This document shows positions 34,109 to 45,288 of a DNA stretch of 64,000 bases, piece by piece. The translations under genes were made by a program, and so were the position numbers. How positions within the stretch are numbered: position 1 is the stretch's first letter; the number at the start of each line of letters is the position of its first letter. The DNA comes from Pachyseris speciosa (taxonomy: Eukaryota > Cnidaria > Anthozoa > Scleractinia > Pachyseridae), in the NCBI GenBank assembly GCA_016490735.1, contig JAEMWC010000005.1:1425001-1489000 (forward strand), in the 5' to 3' direction. The notes beneath the pieces are model-generated. The model was not told where the DNA came from. It saw only the letters and a program-made list of their open reading frames with translations, and made no database searches.

Positions 34109-34869
34109 TCACAACATGACGTCTCTCCTGCCGTTAGCTAGCAACGGCCGAGTCTCACTAAACGTAAGATCTTCCTCCGAAGAGGTACTCGGGAGATTTT
34201 CGGACGGATTGTTCGGTGACGAATCTATATCTATGGTGTCCAAGGACTCCTCGGACAAATTGACTCCACATTCGTTTGCCGCACTCATAACATGATCCGT
34301 TGGTACAGTTTCCCTCGCGGCATGCAAGCCTTCGGCCAGCGGATTACGTACGATATTGATCGGCTGATTGTCGACTGTGTTCGGACGTCCTGCCTCTCGC
34401 GTGTTCGCCGCAGAATCGTTGGCTTCGGAGGCACTAATACTAGCCCCGTCAGCAGTGGAATTCAGTGTTCCTGAGTGATTCCCCGCCTCGTCAACAGTTG
34501 GATTATTATTATCTGGAGCAGGTTGATTACCTCCGTCTTGTGCGCCTTGCACTACGGATTCAAAAGGCGGTGGTGGCTGGCTTTGCACCTGACTTATAGC
34601 CTCGTCGTAAGAAGGCAGAATAAAGTGAACGTCTCCAGCGTAAGCTGCAATGATCGCTATCCGATCGTCGTCGCTGTATCTTCGGCTCCTAAACGTGGAG
34701 TGTCGGAATCGCCGACTGCGGTGAAACCGCCGAAAGCAAACCAAGGCGGTCAGCAACACTACTAGAGCACCAAGAGTGGAACCCGCAGTGGCAACGACAA
34801 TTGTCATCTTGTCCAATCCGCTGTTAGAGAAAGTCTTCATGTTTATGACTTTGTCAGTCGGAGTAACAT
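34109..34869 (-). CDS. Sushi-domain transmembrane protein, last exon: membrane helix and cytoplasmic tail
   Basis: A long pyrimidine-rich acceptor, ending CTGCAG at 34870, opens this exon in phase 1, matching the donor of the exon at 36364. About 252 codons follow to TGA at 34109. A short stalk (VTPTDKVINMKTFSNSGLDK) leads to a hydrophobic helix, TIVVATAGSTLGALVVLLTA, then a basic stop-transfer run, FRRFHRSRRFRHSTFRSRR. The tail holds ILPSYDEAI, an LPxY motif of the kind bound by WW domains of NEDD4-family ligases. A PPPPF stretch, many Asn/Ser/Glu residues and an acidic C-terminal part follow. Vertebrate SUSD4/SUSD6 share the plan of extracellular sushi, one helix and a tail with WW-binding motifs; orthology is not claimed. 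The first in-frame codon on this exon is not a start: the exon must be spliced. Confidence 0.82.
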
Positions 34870-34938
34870 CTGCAGTGGACAAAATAACAAGCTGAAGTAA
34901 GTTGTGGTTTTAATGCTGTCACGTTCACTTATAAACCT

Positions 34939-35558
34939 ACCCTGGCTGCCAGAGGTTATATCACTCGTCTTTTTTGTTCAAATTTCGAAAGTGTGTTTGC
35001 TTAACAGCCGACTCGCGAAATTTCAAGCTTTAATTTGGAGAAGTCAGTTTTTTTATTTGGACTAAAATATTTCTATTTATTGATCCGCCATTGCTAACTT
35101 CAAAATCTAGAGAGAACTGGATCGAGGACAAAATGACGTAGAAAGCTCACAAGAGTAACAATGCAGTGTGTGTAAACAGGGCTGCAGGGAATTTTGAGCT
35201 TTCGGATTCTGAAACTCGTGTTTTCCATACTCAATAAGCTGCATTCACACACTGCAATTTTAAACCAGTGAGTGAATGACGTCATTTTATCCAGGATCCA
35301 GCTCTCCGAGGCCTAATCAGTCAGTTATGAACGTGAGTAATGGCGGACCGTTAAATTAAAAAGTTGGACTCAAAGTAAACAGTCTTCTGCTTGAAATTGA
35401 AGCTTGAAATTTCGCGAGTCGGCTGTTAAGCAAACACACTTTCGAAATTTGAAGAAAAAAGACAAGTGATTTTCTGATCGTAGTAGCACTTAAAACGAGG
35501 CGCTTTCCGTTCGCTTTGCGTTTAGCGGGTGAAAAAGTAAACCTCTGGCACCCAGGCT
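34939..35558. mobile_element. Fold-back element in the last sushi-gene intron
   Basis: Ends CCCTGGCTGCCAGAGGTT (left) and the complement of AACCTCTGGCACCCAGGCT (right) pair. Inner arms (34976-35032 and 35396-35454) share CGAAAGTGTGTTTGCTTAAC and AGCCGACTCGCGAAATTTCA. A further inner pair includes GATCCGCCATT. It is about 620 bp and non-coding. Confidence 0.8.
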
Positions 35559-35678
35559 ATTATAAACCAAAAAAGTATGAAAAATCAGTAAACTATGTTA
35601 ATGCATTCAAAGTAACTTCCCAGCCAGGCACCATCCGAGGATAGCATTTGTTTGTTAGGTTTTAGACATATACGCGGT

Positions 35679-35745
35679 GATGATGATGATGATGATGACG
35701 ACGACGATGATGATGACGACGATGTCGATGATGATGACGATGATG
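35679..35745. repeat. GAT/GAC microsatellite
   Basis: Triplet run GAT with GAC interruptions. The serine-rich ORF across it is an artefact. Confidence 0.95.
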
Positions 35746-35935
35746 GATAACATACTTCAAGCCTCAAGCCTCTCTTTGTTGGCACGTTTCTGTCTCTGTG
35801 GACTACTGATGTAAGACAGCGATGAATTTGGAACTGCCAGCGTTTCAAATAACACGTGTGAACATGTACTATAGTTTGTTACTAGTTATGAACACTACTT
35901 AAGCAGTAGTGAAAATAAACCCTAAAAAAAACTCA

Positions 35936-36007
35936 GGCTTGTACGGGATTCGAACCCACGACCTCTGCGATACCGGTGCAGCGCTCTACCGACTGAGCTA
36001 ATAAGCC
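35936..36007 (-). tRNA. tRNA-like SINE head (72 nt, anticodon position reads GGT)
   Basis: The cloverleaf folds as GGCTTAT / ACAAGCC (6 of 7 pairs), D stem GCTC/GAGC, anticodon stem CTGCA/CGCAG with one mismatch, loop CCGGTAT, and T loop TTCGAAT. The anticodon GGT would mean Thr. Position 33 is C and not the invariant U, and the unit is embedded in a SINE, so I regard it as the promoter head of the SINE and not as a functional tRNA gene. Confidence 0.55.
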
Positions 36008-36143
36008 ATCTGGGAGCTGGTCGTTTTGTTGGTTAGTAATATACCCGTGGGTGATGAATATATGAGAATGAATATATGAAAATCATATATTTTAACTGCG
36101 GATTAATGATTAAATGTGACTGATCATCGCAGTTATGAACAGT

Positions 36144-36215
36144 TAGCAGTTAGCTCAGTCGGTAGAGCGCTACACCGTTATCGCAGAGGTCGTGGGTTCG
36201 AATCCCGTACAAGCC
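36144..36215 (+). repeat. tRNA-like SINE head, second copy, damaged acceptor stem
   Basis: It has the same TAGCTCAGTCGGTAGAGCGC (A box) and GGGTTCGAATCCC (B box) as the minus-strand copy. The 5' acceptor strand is replaced by GCAGTTA, so no tRNA can fold fully. Confidence 0.65.
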
Positions 36216-36363
36216 TGAATTTTTTTTTTTCAGGCTTTATTTTCACTACTGCTTAAGTAGTTTTCATAACTGCGATGATCAGTCACATATTTAATCATTA
36301 ATCCGCAGTTCAAATTGATGATTTTCATATATTCATTCTCATAGTTTGTTACTAGTCACCTAC

Positions 36364-36687
36364 CTGACTGACATTTGGCCCCGCTTTTGTCAAACGTTGC
36401 ATGGGTGCCACTGGTCTTAAGGCATTGCTCGTCAAAACCGTTCAGCGGAAGACACTTAAGGTCGGCTTGTACCCGACTCGGAACCGTACAAAAATCCAGA
36501 CACGACCTTCGCGAACGCCAAATCCCTTGGCCTGATGAATTGCTGCACGTCCAACTTTCAGCACCCCAGAGGTAATACCTATCCTTGCACGTGTAATGAA
36601 CGCGTTCGTTCAGAAAGTACAGTGGGCTAGAGGGTTTATAAGATCCATGAGGGATGGACCGTGGAAGAGAGCACGTTACCCATGATT
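36364..36687 (-). CDS. Sushi gene exon: CCP module plus cysteine-rich segment
   Basis: This exon of 324 nt (108 codons) is bounded by acceptor TTATCTTTGGCAG and donor GTAGGT, both in phase 1. The first part is a sushi/CCP module: ESWVTCSLPRSIPHGSY ... VHYTCKDRYYLWGAESWTCS ... GIWRSRRSC. The second part, CTVPSRVQADLKCLPLNGF and following, holds four further cysteines without the usual Trp of a CCP, so it may be a degenerate or different disulphide module. It is the last extracellular exon before the membrane helix. The 5' splice site is only 7 bp from a SINE insertion. Confidence 0.85.
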
Positions 36688-37436
36688 CTGCCAAAGATAA
36701 AACGAAATACCCATTAAGAACGCTTTCACATTTTGTTCAAGAATCGTTGCACCAAGAGGTTACAGTCGTTGAACAGGTCCTTCAATATTGTAGCAACAGT
36801 TTAAAACTCTTGAAAGCCTGTTGAAACAAATCTGAGTTGCTTGGCATTTCTCAGTTTTGTTCTCGAAAAATGATGAACAGCGCTGAAGCCGTTCGAACAC
36901 TTCACTATGCAATTGCCGATCAAACGCTAGCGAAGGAACCAGGAGTTTGTTTACAGTATTTTTGGTCGCGAATTATCTGAAATGTTCAACGCCTTCACAC
37001 ATTTTTGCTTTCAACATTTGCCTGGCTCGCATGCTGAAAGCGTTTAAACGTGTTCTCAACGGAACAGTCCTCAATTCAGCGAGCGACAGAAAGAAGTTAG
37101 GTCTGCTAAATGGTTTCGCTTCGATAAGACATGAGATTGGATAGCAAGCCGAAACAATAGCAAGCCGAAACAATGGCGACTAAGCTAAGCCATGCATTTT
37201 CCCGCGCTTAACGCTTACAGGTGCATGTTTGTATCAATGGTTAGTTCTGATTGGTTCTTTACGCTGTTTATATGTACATGTATGGTGGCTGTAGCTGGTA
37301 ACATGTCAGTTTAAGCCCGTTTAATACTCCATTTTCTTTAGCTTTCTTCGCAACAGCCTACAGCTGTAAGTTGCCCACACAAAGGAGGTCTTCAACAAAT
37401 AATTGTGAAAACACTCACTGTAAAACTACGTGAAAA

Positions 37437-38343
37437 AAAAAAATAAAAATAAAAAAGACTGGAGTAAGTCGTACACGGTGGCCTTTCTATGCACCAATGA
37501 ATCTAAATTACGAATCTTTCAGTTTAAACTTCTACACAGAAAATTTGCAACCACATGTTTCCTTTTCAGAATAAGGTTTGTCGCTAATGACCAATGCACT
37601 TTCTATAAAGCAAGCTCAGAAATTCTCCTACACCTTTTTTGGGACTGTCCTGTTGTTAAATCTTTCTGGAATGAAATTCGCACCTGTATGAAAAACAGCT
37701 CTTGCTTCCCAACTCAAGACTTTTTCCTTTCTTTCTTGCATAGGCTTTGTGAACTACAAACCTGCTTTTTCACCATGCACTTTTAATCACGAGGTATCAC
37801 ATTTATTACTCGAAAACAATGTTCCTTCATCCATCAAGAGAATTCTGTTCTCGAATTATGTTAAATTGCCTTGACTATGAAAGACGTTATGCTGTCAAAA
37901 CTGGGTCTTTGAGAAATTTCAATGTGAAATGGAGAGCATTTATCCGGGAAAATAACCTTCAGTTTCATTCTTCTTTGTCGAGAAATACGGAGAGCAGCAA
38001 TTATACTACTATAGTTTTAAGGTTAATTACAAGAGAAATACTAGTCCTTTGGACAATTGATGGACATTGAATCCGTAATCGTATGTGCGTATATGGTAGT
38101 ATTATGTAAAATTTATTATTTATTTATTTAATTTATTTTATTTTTGCAATAGTATGTAAGCCTCCTGTAAGTATTGTAAGTAACGTGTGGTATGTAGGTA
38201 TGGTATCCTAGTATCGTGATGTAAGTTGTAATATGATGGTATATCATGTAAATGGTAATACGTCGTGATGTAAGTATCATGTAAATATCATGTAATACAG
38301 GGATTTCATTTAGCATGTAATTAAATCAAAAGTTTTAATTAAA
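37437..38343 (+). mobile_element. 5'-truncated LINE (L1/Tx1-like 3' end) with 15-bp target duplication
   Basis: AAAACTACGTGAAAA flanks it exactly at 37422-37436 and 38344-38358. Two broken frames on the plus strand read FQFKLLHRKFATTC, then LLHLFWDCPVVKSFWNEIRT and, after a shift, LNCLDYERRYAVKTGSLRNF. These are the conserved C-terminal region following reverse transcriptase in L1/Tx1-type LINEs, including its Cys/His knuckle area. A T/A-rich 3' UTR follows. It inserted into the intron between the exons at 36364-36687 and 38845-39054, antisense to the sushi gene. Confidence 0.8.
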
Positions 38344-38844
38344 AAAACTACGTGAAAATACTGTACACGATTTTCACGTTTGCGTCTGCAAATAAATCTG
38401 TTTGTTAAGGCTACCGTCAATTCTGATTTCAAAACATTCATAGCGACTGAAAACCACTTTAATACAAATCTCTTTACAATGGACAATATACCCAATCAAA
38501 GAGGTTGATATCAATATTATGTGCTTCAGTTTCTCGTGCACCAATTTCTCTCGAGACCCTGGATCGCAAGTTTAGCCTGCAGAGCATGCGCATTTTGGGG
38601 CGAGCGAGGGCTGAGCATTTACACGGAAACGATCTCGGGTTACGAAAAAGGGGATTGGGGAGAGACGTGAATTTGACAGGGGGTGTGTGTCAAGCAGAAA
38701 GACGGAGGAGCTTGGATTCGTTCCAACTCTCCAGTCTCCACGGTTTGAAAATCCAAGATGGCGGCCACGGCACTCGCTCGCCCATAAACCGCGTGCACTG
38801 TAAGTTCAGTCAACAAACAAGTGGATCCTCTACCAAAAACTTAC

Positions 38845-39054
38845 TTCGACATGTAGGGTTGTTTTGCTCAGTCCACTCCACTCCGCGTTCACTCGGACGA
38901 CACTGACGAACACTGGGACCAACTAACTGGTACCCACTGACACACGCAAAAGTGACAGTTGTCCAGATAGGATAACCAGATTGGGCACTATTGTTGAATG
39001 TGCTGCGCATGGCAAAATTTTTTTCACCATCTGGGGAGCCACAACGGTTCAGAA
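38845..39054 (-). CDS. Sushi gene exon: CCP module 5
   Basis: A 210-nt exon (70 codons). Its acceptor is CGCTTTATAG and its donor GTAAGT, both in phase 1. It encodes NRCGSPDGEKNFAM ... TTVTFACVSGYQLVGPSVRQ, then C ... GVEWTEQNNPTCRS: the four cysteines and late Trp of one complete CCP domain. It is symmetric in phase, as is standard for shuffled extracellular modules. Confidence 0.88.
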
Positions 39055-39313
39055 CTATAAAGCGGAAAGCGGAAAAGTCAACTGTTACAGTGCTGTGAAG
39101 CCACCTTTTATCAAAATGAGTTTCATTAGCTAGAACTACTCTATGCTCCCAATGACCTGGCGAGTGGAAGCGTGGTCGGGGTTGACTTTGTTTTTATACA
39201 ACCCCCGGTGCTATTGATATGTAACTAGTGTCTAACAAAGCAAAGGCATCTCCAGCCGGGTATCCAGCCAACTGCTGGGTCAATGAGTGCATATTCATTT
39301 ATCATATTTATTC

Positions 39314-39411
39314 AACCCTTTCACTCCCAAGATTGACTTTATAGATTTTACTCTGTCTAACGCAAGACGATTTTACTCGTCAAAGGGAGAAACCCTAGGA
39401 GTGAAAGGGTT
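39314..39411. mobile_element. 98-bp MITE (AACCCTTTCACTCC ends)
   Basis: AACCCTTTCACTCC at 39314 and its near-exact complement, ending GGAGTGAAAGGGTT at 39411. Non-coding, in a sushi-gene intron upstream of exon 38845-39054. Confidence 0.82.
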
Positions 39412-39450
39412 AAGACTACAAGTAGGCTATGTCATGATGATTTTTATGTT

Positions 39451-39517
<67 letters not shown>
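39451..39517. repeat. AAC microsatellite
   Basis: About 22 AAC triplets. The poly-threonine ORF is an artefact. Confidence 0.97.
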
Positions 39518-39520
<3 letters not shown>

Positions 39521-39639
39521 ATAATAATAATAATTAGACAGGTAACCACTTCAGTTATTCAGTTATTCAACTGTTAAAACAGAAAATGGATTCATAAAAT
39601 ATTATAATAACACTAACAAGTGAATAAAGGGTTTTGGAG

Positions 39640-39693
39640 GTTAACACACACACACGCACACGCACACGCACAGACACACACACACACACACAC
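39640..39693. repeat. AC microsatellite
   Basis: AC dinucleotides with a few G interruptions. Confidence 0.95.
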
Positions 39694-39922
39694 AAATATT
39701 TCCAACCTGTGCTTTTAAAGCTGAATTTTCTCTGACCATTATTTTTTTCATTTCATTTACTGTAGGAGAGAATCCAAAAATGGTTGTTCACATGGGGATG
39801 AGAGAAGCAGGATGCCATAATGCAGTGCACAGATGAAGTATTGTATAGTGTACTGTATAAATGAAGAATTTCATACGATTTAGCCAGCGATTTCTCTAAA
39901 TTTGCTCTACGTAGAGGGGCTA

Positions 39923-40225
39923 CCCGAGTTCCCATTTGATGCACAATATCTTTAACTTCTCTTATATTTACTCGTTTTGGTGGTTGGTTGGTTGCATCTT
40001 TGATATGCCTTAATGTGACTGCGTGATGCAGTTAGCGAGGTGCTATCGCCGATATGCCTTAATGTGACTGCGCGATGCAGTTATGAGTCATATATGGTCG
40101 TTTAAAATTTGACTATGTAACTGCGTGATGCAGTTCTAGTCAATACCCACATTTCACCCTTGCTCACCACAGAGTCTCCAGTAGCTCAGTGGTTAGACCA
40201 TCCGACTAGATCACGGAGGGTCGTG

Positions 40226-40256
<31 letters not shown>

Positions 40257-40434
40257 TTCCGAGTTCCCATTTGATGCACAATATCTTTAACTTCTCTTAT
40301 ATTTACTCGCTTTGGTGGTTGGTTGGTTGCATCTTTGATATGCCTTAATGTGACTGCGTGATGCAGTTAGCGAGGTGCTATCGCCGATATGCCTTAATGT
40401 GACTGCGCGATGCAGTTATGAGTCATATATGGTC
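39923..40434 (+). mobile_element. tRNA-derived SINE preceded by a second copy of its tail
   Basis: A tRNA-like head (about 40173-40247) has A box TAGCTCAGTGGTTAGA and B box GGGTTCAAATCCC. It is followed by a 176-bp tail starting CCGAGTTCCCATTTGATGCA (40259-40434). The same tail, almost base for base, precedes the head at 39923-40099. The tail itself has a doubled block, GATATGCCTTAATGTGACTG. Either two insertions at one site or unequal exchange would produce this. Confidence 0.75.
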
Positions 40435-41318
40435 ATATATAATTTATTTCATATAATATCATTCACAGTATCATTTCCACTAGGTGCAGTTACACTGGCC
40501 ATTTTTCCCTTGGGTAAAAAGCTTTTGCTGTTGGGGAAGCAATTGCCTAAGTGAAATTATTGCCTCCAGATAATTATATTTCCAGGGATACATAAAAAAG
40601 AACAAAAGAATTGCCCATGATGTAAGTCTCATGGTTCATGGAGACCCCAGAGTGGTTCAACCAATCACAGTGATTGCCAAGCACAGGGCAGCCACATGTT
40701 GGTTTCCTTCCTCTTGGGTAATTTTATCAGCATGGATTGTAACATCAAACAGGGACTCGTACAAGACCAAGAGTAAAACCAACCCAGGCCATTTCCCTAA
40801 GCATCCCCATGGGCAAAAGGTCTAGATATTATTAATGTAACAGCATCTATTATCAATATCATCATTACTTGGCTTGGTTATTGCCTACGAAACATAAAGT
40901 AGGTCCATATTAATTTTATTATGTGGCCCAAAGGCTTGCATTCAACAAATTTAATTAGTTTTAGTTATTTTTGTCACAAACTCATGAAACAGTAACAAAC
41001 GACAATCTGATGTGTCGTTGATTTCTTTTGTTTGGCTTTCAGTGGAGAAAATAAATAAAATCGTGAATTCATGTGCCACTTCAGTTGCTTCAGATTTAAG
41101 CCAAAGCCATGCAGTAATTTGCCAAATCCCAGGCCTTCCAGTCACAAAAAAAGTGTACAACTAAGTGACCATGCTGTACTCTATAAATAACTGTACACAT
41201 GTACATGTAAATATGTGTATATGTAAACAAATTTGAATAATTCTAAAGCCAAACTGTAGCTTAAACTCTTTCTCCACCGAGTCCCTCAAATATAATGTAA
41301 TGTTTCAACAATGCTTAC

Positions 41319-41522
41319 CACAACGAGGCTGGGTACCATCCCAACGGCCATTTTTTAAACAGTGCCTTGTGGTACTTCCTTCAAGTCTGTACCTGTCTTT
41401 ACATTGAAATGTTACCTCCACACCTTGTGTATAGGTATATGTTGTAATGGAAGCATAATAGTGTGGATTCCTTGAGAGTGTGCCATGATCAAGTTGTACG
41501 GCTGTGGCATTACATGTTTTCA
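41319..41522 (-). CDS. Sushi gene exon: CCP module 4
   Basis: A 204-nt exon (68 codons) between an acceptor with a TTTG-repeat tract, ending TTTTTCAG, and a GTAAGC donor; both junctions are phase 1. It encodes VKTCNATAVQLDHGTLSRNP ... VEVTFQCKDRYRLEGSTTRH, then C ... GRWDGTQPRCG: a textbook CCP with four cysteines and the Trp before the last. Confidence 0.9.
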
Positions 41523-41999
41523 CTGAAAAACAAACAAACAAACAAACAAACAAAGAAGTGTAAGTGAACAAAACTTTGTGTTCTCAGGGATGTAATCAAG
41601 GCTGAGGGGATAGGAATTTTCCCTGGACATTTAACAATAATTTATTATTATTATTGTAGCTCGTGCATTTGATATGTACAGGTGTATTGGAAATCATATG
41701 AATGGGAGTGCATTTAATGATTTATGGCACGAGTGATGTTTTGACAGTTCTTAAAATTGCACGAGCTGCAGGCAAGTGCATTTCTAAAACTTTCAAAACA
41801 TCTAAAGTGCAGAGACAGATCACTGATTTCTTTGGGCAGACATGTCTTTGATCTTTTGTCATGACAGATAGCTTGCCTGGGTCTGCATAAACACTTTATG
41901 CGCTGTTGATAGTACCGTACACAAGTGGCTAGTACAGATGGAAAGACCATTTCAACACTTCCTTTTTGTGGCCAGTGCCTCGTAAGAGGCCAAGCCACA

Positions 42000-43660
42000 A
42001 TGTTGCGGCCTTCTGAGTGTGAGAGAGTGGGAATGTGGGAGTGTAATTCGGAGTATCTTCGTACATTTCTGTTCAGCAAGTGTTCGGAGATCAGGGTCGG
42101 CAGTCATTGGGTGGAATCGCTCAGCTCAAAGCACACGTTTGTGTTTGCCTTTCGTCCAACGATACAGCAGGGTTGTAGCTTGCTGTTCGTTTGCAAGAAT
42201 TCTTTCCACAGGACAAAATAAGAGTAGGATAAAGAATACAGATTGAAAGACTCTTGTTCGGTCGATGAGATGATAAGCTTACATGTTGAATATTAAAACT
42301 CCACTGGGAGTGTGCATTCGCCATTAAACTTATTCTTTATATTGATGGGAAACTTTATCTGACTATTTTACTTTATTCCAATGTATTTCTTTGCATTAGA
42401 CAACAGATGAGTGTTGTACTAAATGAGAGAAGATTCCAATAAAATCTCTGATCAGATAACGCTGGGTATTTTTATGATCTGTTTTTGACATTCATACGTG
42501 AGCTGGGTGGGTGGGTGAGACATTAAAACTTCTATTCACACACGTAAACAAAGTGTTCTCGGATTCCAGCAAATAAGCCTGAAAATTGGTGAGATGAAAT
42601 TGGATGATAAACCGCAATAAAGCGACTGGATAAACTGCGAGGGGATGCCCAAAATTTGCATAACACAAAAACAACACACTCGTTTATTTGCATATGTTGA
42701 CGCAGCGCACAGTTTGTTCAAAATTACTTTGTTCGAAGCTGCAAAGTACAGCAGCTCACAACAAAGATGGAATAAATGAACTACATTTTTCAGAGGCTGT
42801 CGAAGATTCAAAATCTTTTGACCATGAAAATCGTCAGAGGTGCATTTCTCGCTGCGTTACGCTTGATTGAACATATTAGTTTAATACCTTTTGGCCTGCA
42901 TGGGATGCGTGAAAAGACATTTAGATGCTTCTTTTATTAAATGAATGAAAGCGAAAATGTTTACATAGCAACCACGATGAGCCTATGAGTATAAGAGTAT
43001 TCCTTCTATGCGCGTCTGGATCATTCTCACATGCCGTCACTTAACGTTCGGAAATACACTGTCTATTCTTATTAGATAAAATAGTTTTCCCAGCACACGA
43101 AACACAACAAGCCCATCTTTTGGTACTAGACCAATGTGATCAACCTAAAAGTGATTGAAAGCTTCCTAAAATCAGTCAAGATAAATAAACTTTTTAGCTA
43201 GAATGGATGAGAGTTATTTTTGAAACCGATGACTTTACTCACACCGACAAAAAATTTGTCTTTCGCGAGTAGATAACTCAGGGTAACTCCATCGGCTCGA
43301 TCAGGTGAGAATTTTCTCTGAACGGATGGTCGGTATTTAACAGATAGGTATATTGCTATTTATTTTATTTTTGGAAAATTGACTTCAAAAATAAGGTGTG
43401 TATTATATACAGTTGCGCTTTGTATACATGGGTAAAACAAAAAAGTCTCTCATCAGATATCGCAATACGCGCTAGGTTGTAAACAGCTTGCCTTGCGTGA
43501 CTCGAGTGATGAAGCTCAGACGGCAAACAACTGACAATTGTTTCGTATCCCTTTCTCGTGAAAATGAAAAAGCTTCAGCACTATATAGCCACATGCAGTC
43601 AGTGACTGTCTATTTTTTATTGATCCAATTGTATCAGCATTGTCTCATCTCTATTCTTTA
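42000..43660. other. Intron sequence, nothing recognised
   Basis: Short random ORFs on both strands. No domain, RNA or structured repeat was seen. Confidence 0.45.
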
Positions 43661-43665
43661 TGCTA

Positions 43666-44089
43666 CAGTCGAACCTCGATTATCTGGACCTCAATTATCT
43701 GGATTTTTCAATTATTCAGACTTGCTTAGCTGGTCCCAGTTTTTCATGAATATTAATCAGCAATATTTAAGATCTGCAGCAAAACTTTTTCCCTTGAAAT
43801 TAAGTAATGAAACTCCGGTTCAAACTGAATTTGTTTTGCTTCCAAACACAAATCTGTATGCGTTTTGAGCTCATGCACACAGTACTACTGCATTGCATTC
43901 ACTGAGCTCTGATTTGCTCAGGTGTCCTTTGTTTCTAAGTGAAATTTCACGCTCCACTTGCACAGTTATTCAGTAAGGGTGTGTTTTAGTTTTGGCTCAT
44001 TAATATTCATATCTTCCATTATCTGGACTCTCGATTATCCGGACTGTTCAGCTCAGTCCCAACGAGTCCGGATAATCGAGGTTCTACTG
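43666..44089. mobile_element. pogo/Tigger-type MITE with TA target duplication
   Basis: The left end CAGTCGAACCTCGATTATCT and the complement of the right end, CAGTAGAACCTCGATTATCC, match in 17 of 20 positions. TA stands outside both. This terminal sequence and TA target are typical of pogo-family elements. There is no transposase in the 424-bp body. Confidence 0.82.
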
Positions 44090-44702
44090 TACTCTTAAAT
44101 TTTGTTCTGAGGAAAGAATTCTCACTGATTTTAAGGTCCATTTGCTATTTGAGAACATTTCCAATAGACTTGAAAATACATTGGTATTGTATTACAATAA
44201 TTATTGGCCTCCGGCCGTGGGAAAACAATTTGGCTTCTTTGACCCTAGAAACAGAGATTTTGTTAGAAATTGTCATTAGTCAGTCCCTGGGACTCACCCT
44301 TAGAAGAATAATGAGTCCCACGCCAGTCCAGGCCTGTATTGCTGGACAAAAGGCAAATGCATACTTTGAGCTGAGTGATTCCACCCGATGACTGATCGAA
44401 TTGCGCCAATGATAAGCATTCAGAACTGAGTCAAGATGCTAATGATTGGATTACACCAATATTCAGTTGTCTGGAAGATATAACCAATGAGGGAAGTGCC
44501 AACCCAGATCTCCGAACACTTGCCAAATTACTTAACTCAACTTTACTTACACAAGTGTTAGTATAGTGGTACTGTTAAAAGCCACAAAAACTTTGTGTTA
44601 AATACACCATAAAGGTAATATTGAATCACTGCCAAATGGCATGATCATTTGAGATGAGCACAGTCAACCAGTATGATCTTACCACTTATTTTAAGACCTC
44701 AG

Positions 44703-45146
44703 TTGAAGGACTGGGGGCATAAACTGCCTATGTAGAGTTTTAGGTGTTTTTTTTTTGCATACGCTATTTCTCGAAAATGAAAAAGAAATTGGTGAAAAAA
44801 ATATGGGACAATGTTTTTGAATCAAAATGCAGTTCACATGCAAAAATTTGGACAAATCCAAGCGAACTAAAAAATGGCCGAAAATTCCACATAGGCAGTT
44901 TATGCCCCTAGCCTCCTTCGCAGACGTCTTTGGACTAGTCACGCGTTCCTTGCCCAATTCACGATGCACGTGAATCGGGTGTCGATTTCCATTCTTACGC
45001 AGCTCGTTATTGGTTTTTTCAAAACAAAGGCTAACCACCAACGAACGAAAGTGGCAGTTCAGTTCAGCAGACGTTCGTGGGCAAGGAACGCGTGACGAGC
45101 CCAAAGATGTCTGCGAAGGAGGCTATTTATGCCCCCAGCCCTTCAA
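44703..45146. mobile_element. Nested inverted-repeat element with TTGAAGGACTGGGGGCATAA ends
   Basis: Outer ends TTGAAGGACTGGGGGCATAA (44703) and the complement ending at 45146 pair exactly apart from one gap. Inside, GCCTCCTTCGCAGACGTCTTT and its complement, and an inner AAACTGCCTATGTAGA pair, form two more inverted repeats. It is probably one element inserted into another. The 137-codon ORF across it is an artefact. Confidence 0.78.
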
Positions 45147-45288
45147 TTGACAGTCTGGCCTGGGGTTTAAACCCCCAACCAGCTGCTCATCAGTCCAGTA
45201 CTAGATAAACTACAATGTAACTGAGTTAACCAGGCGGTGGTTTACACAATCATGTAACTGTTCCTGCCCAGTATTGTACATAACTTAC

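Larger units (their letters stand above)
35871..36356. mobile_element. Inverted pair of tRNA-derived SINEs with 16-bp target duplication
   Basis: The 16-mer ATAGTTTGTTACTAGT stands at 35871-35886 and again at 36341-36356. Between them lie two copies of one tRNA-derived SINE in opposite orientation. Their tails (TTTTCACTACTGCTTAAGTA and the complement) point outwards, and each has a tRNA-like head ending CCCGTACAAGCCTG. The shared body includes AACTGCGGATTAATGATT and TGATCATCGCAGTTATGAAC. Insertion as one unit, or one SINE into another followed by loss, would both fit. The right edge is 7 bp from a 5' splice site of the sushi gene. Confidence 0.75.

Noticed and set aside
35936..36215. Two functional tRNA genes
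   Set aside because: One lacks U33 and has stem mismatches; the other lacks its 5' acceptor strand. Both are embedded in SINE bodies with a shared tail.
44691..45104. 137-codon minus-strand ORF
   Set aside because: It lies wholly within a nested inverted-repeat element and reads differently in its mirrored halves.
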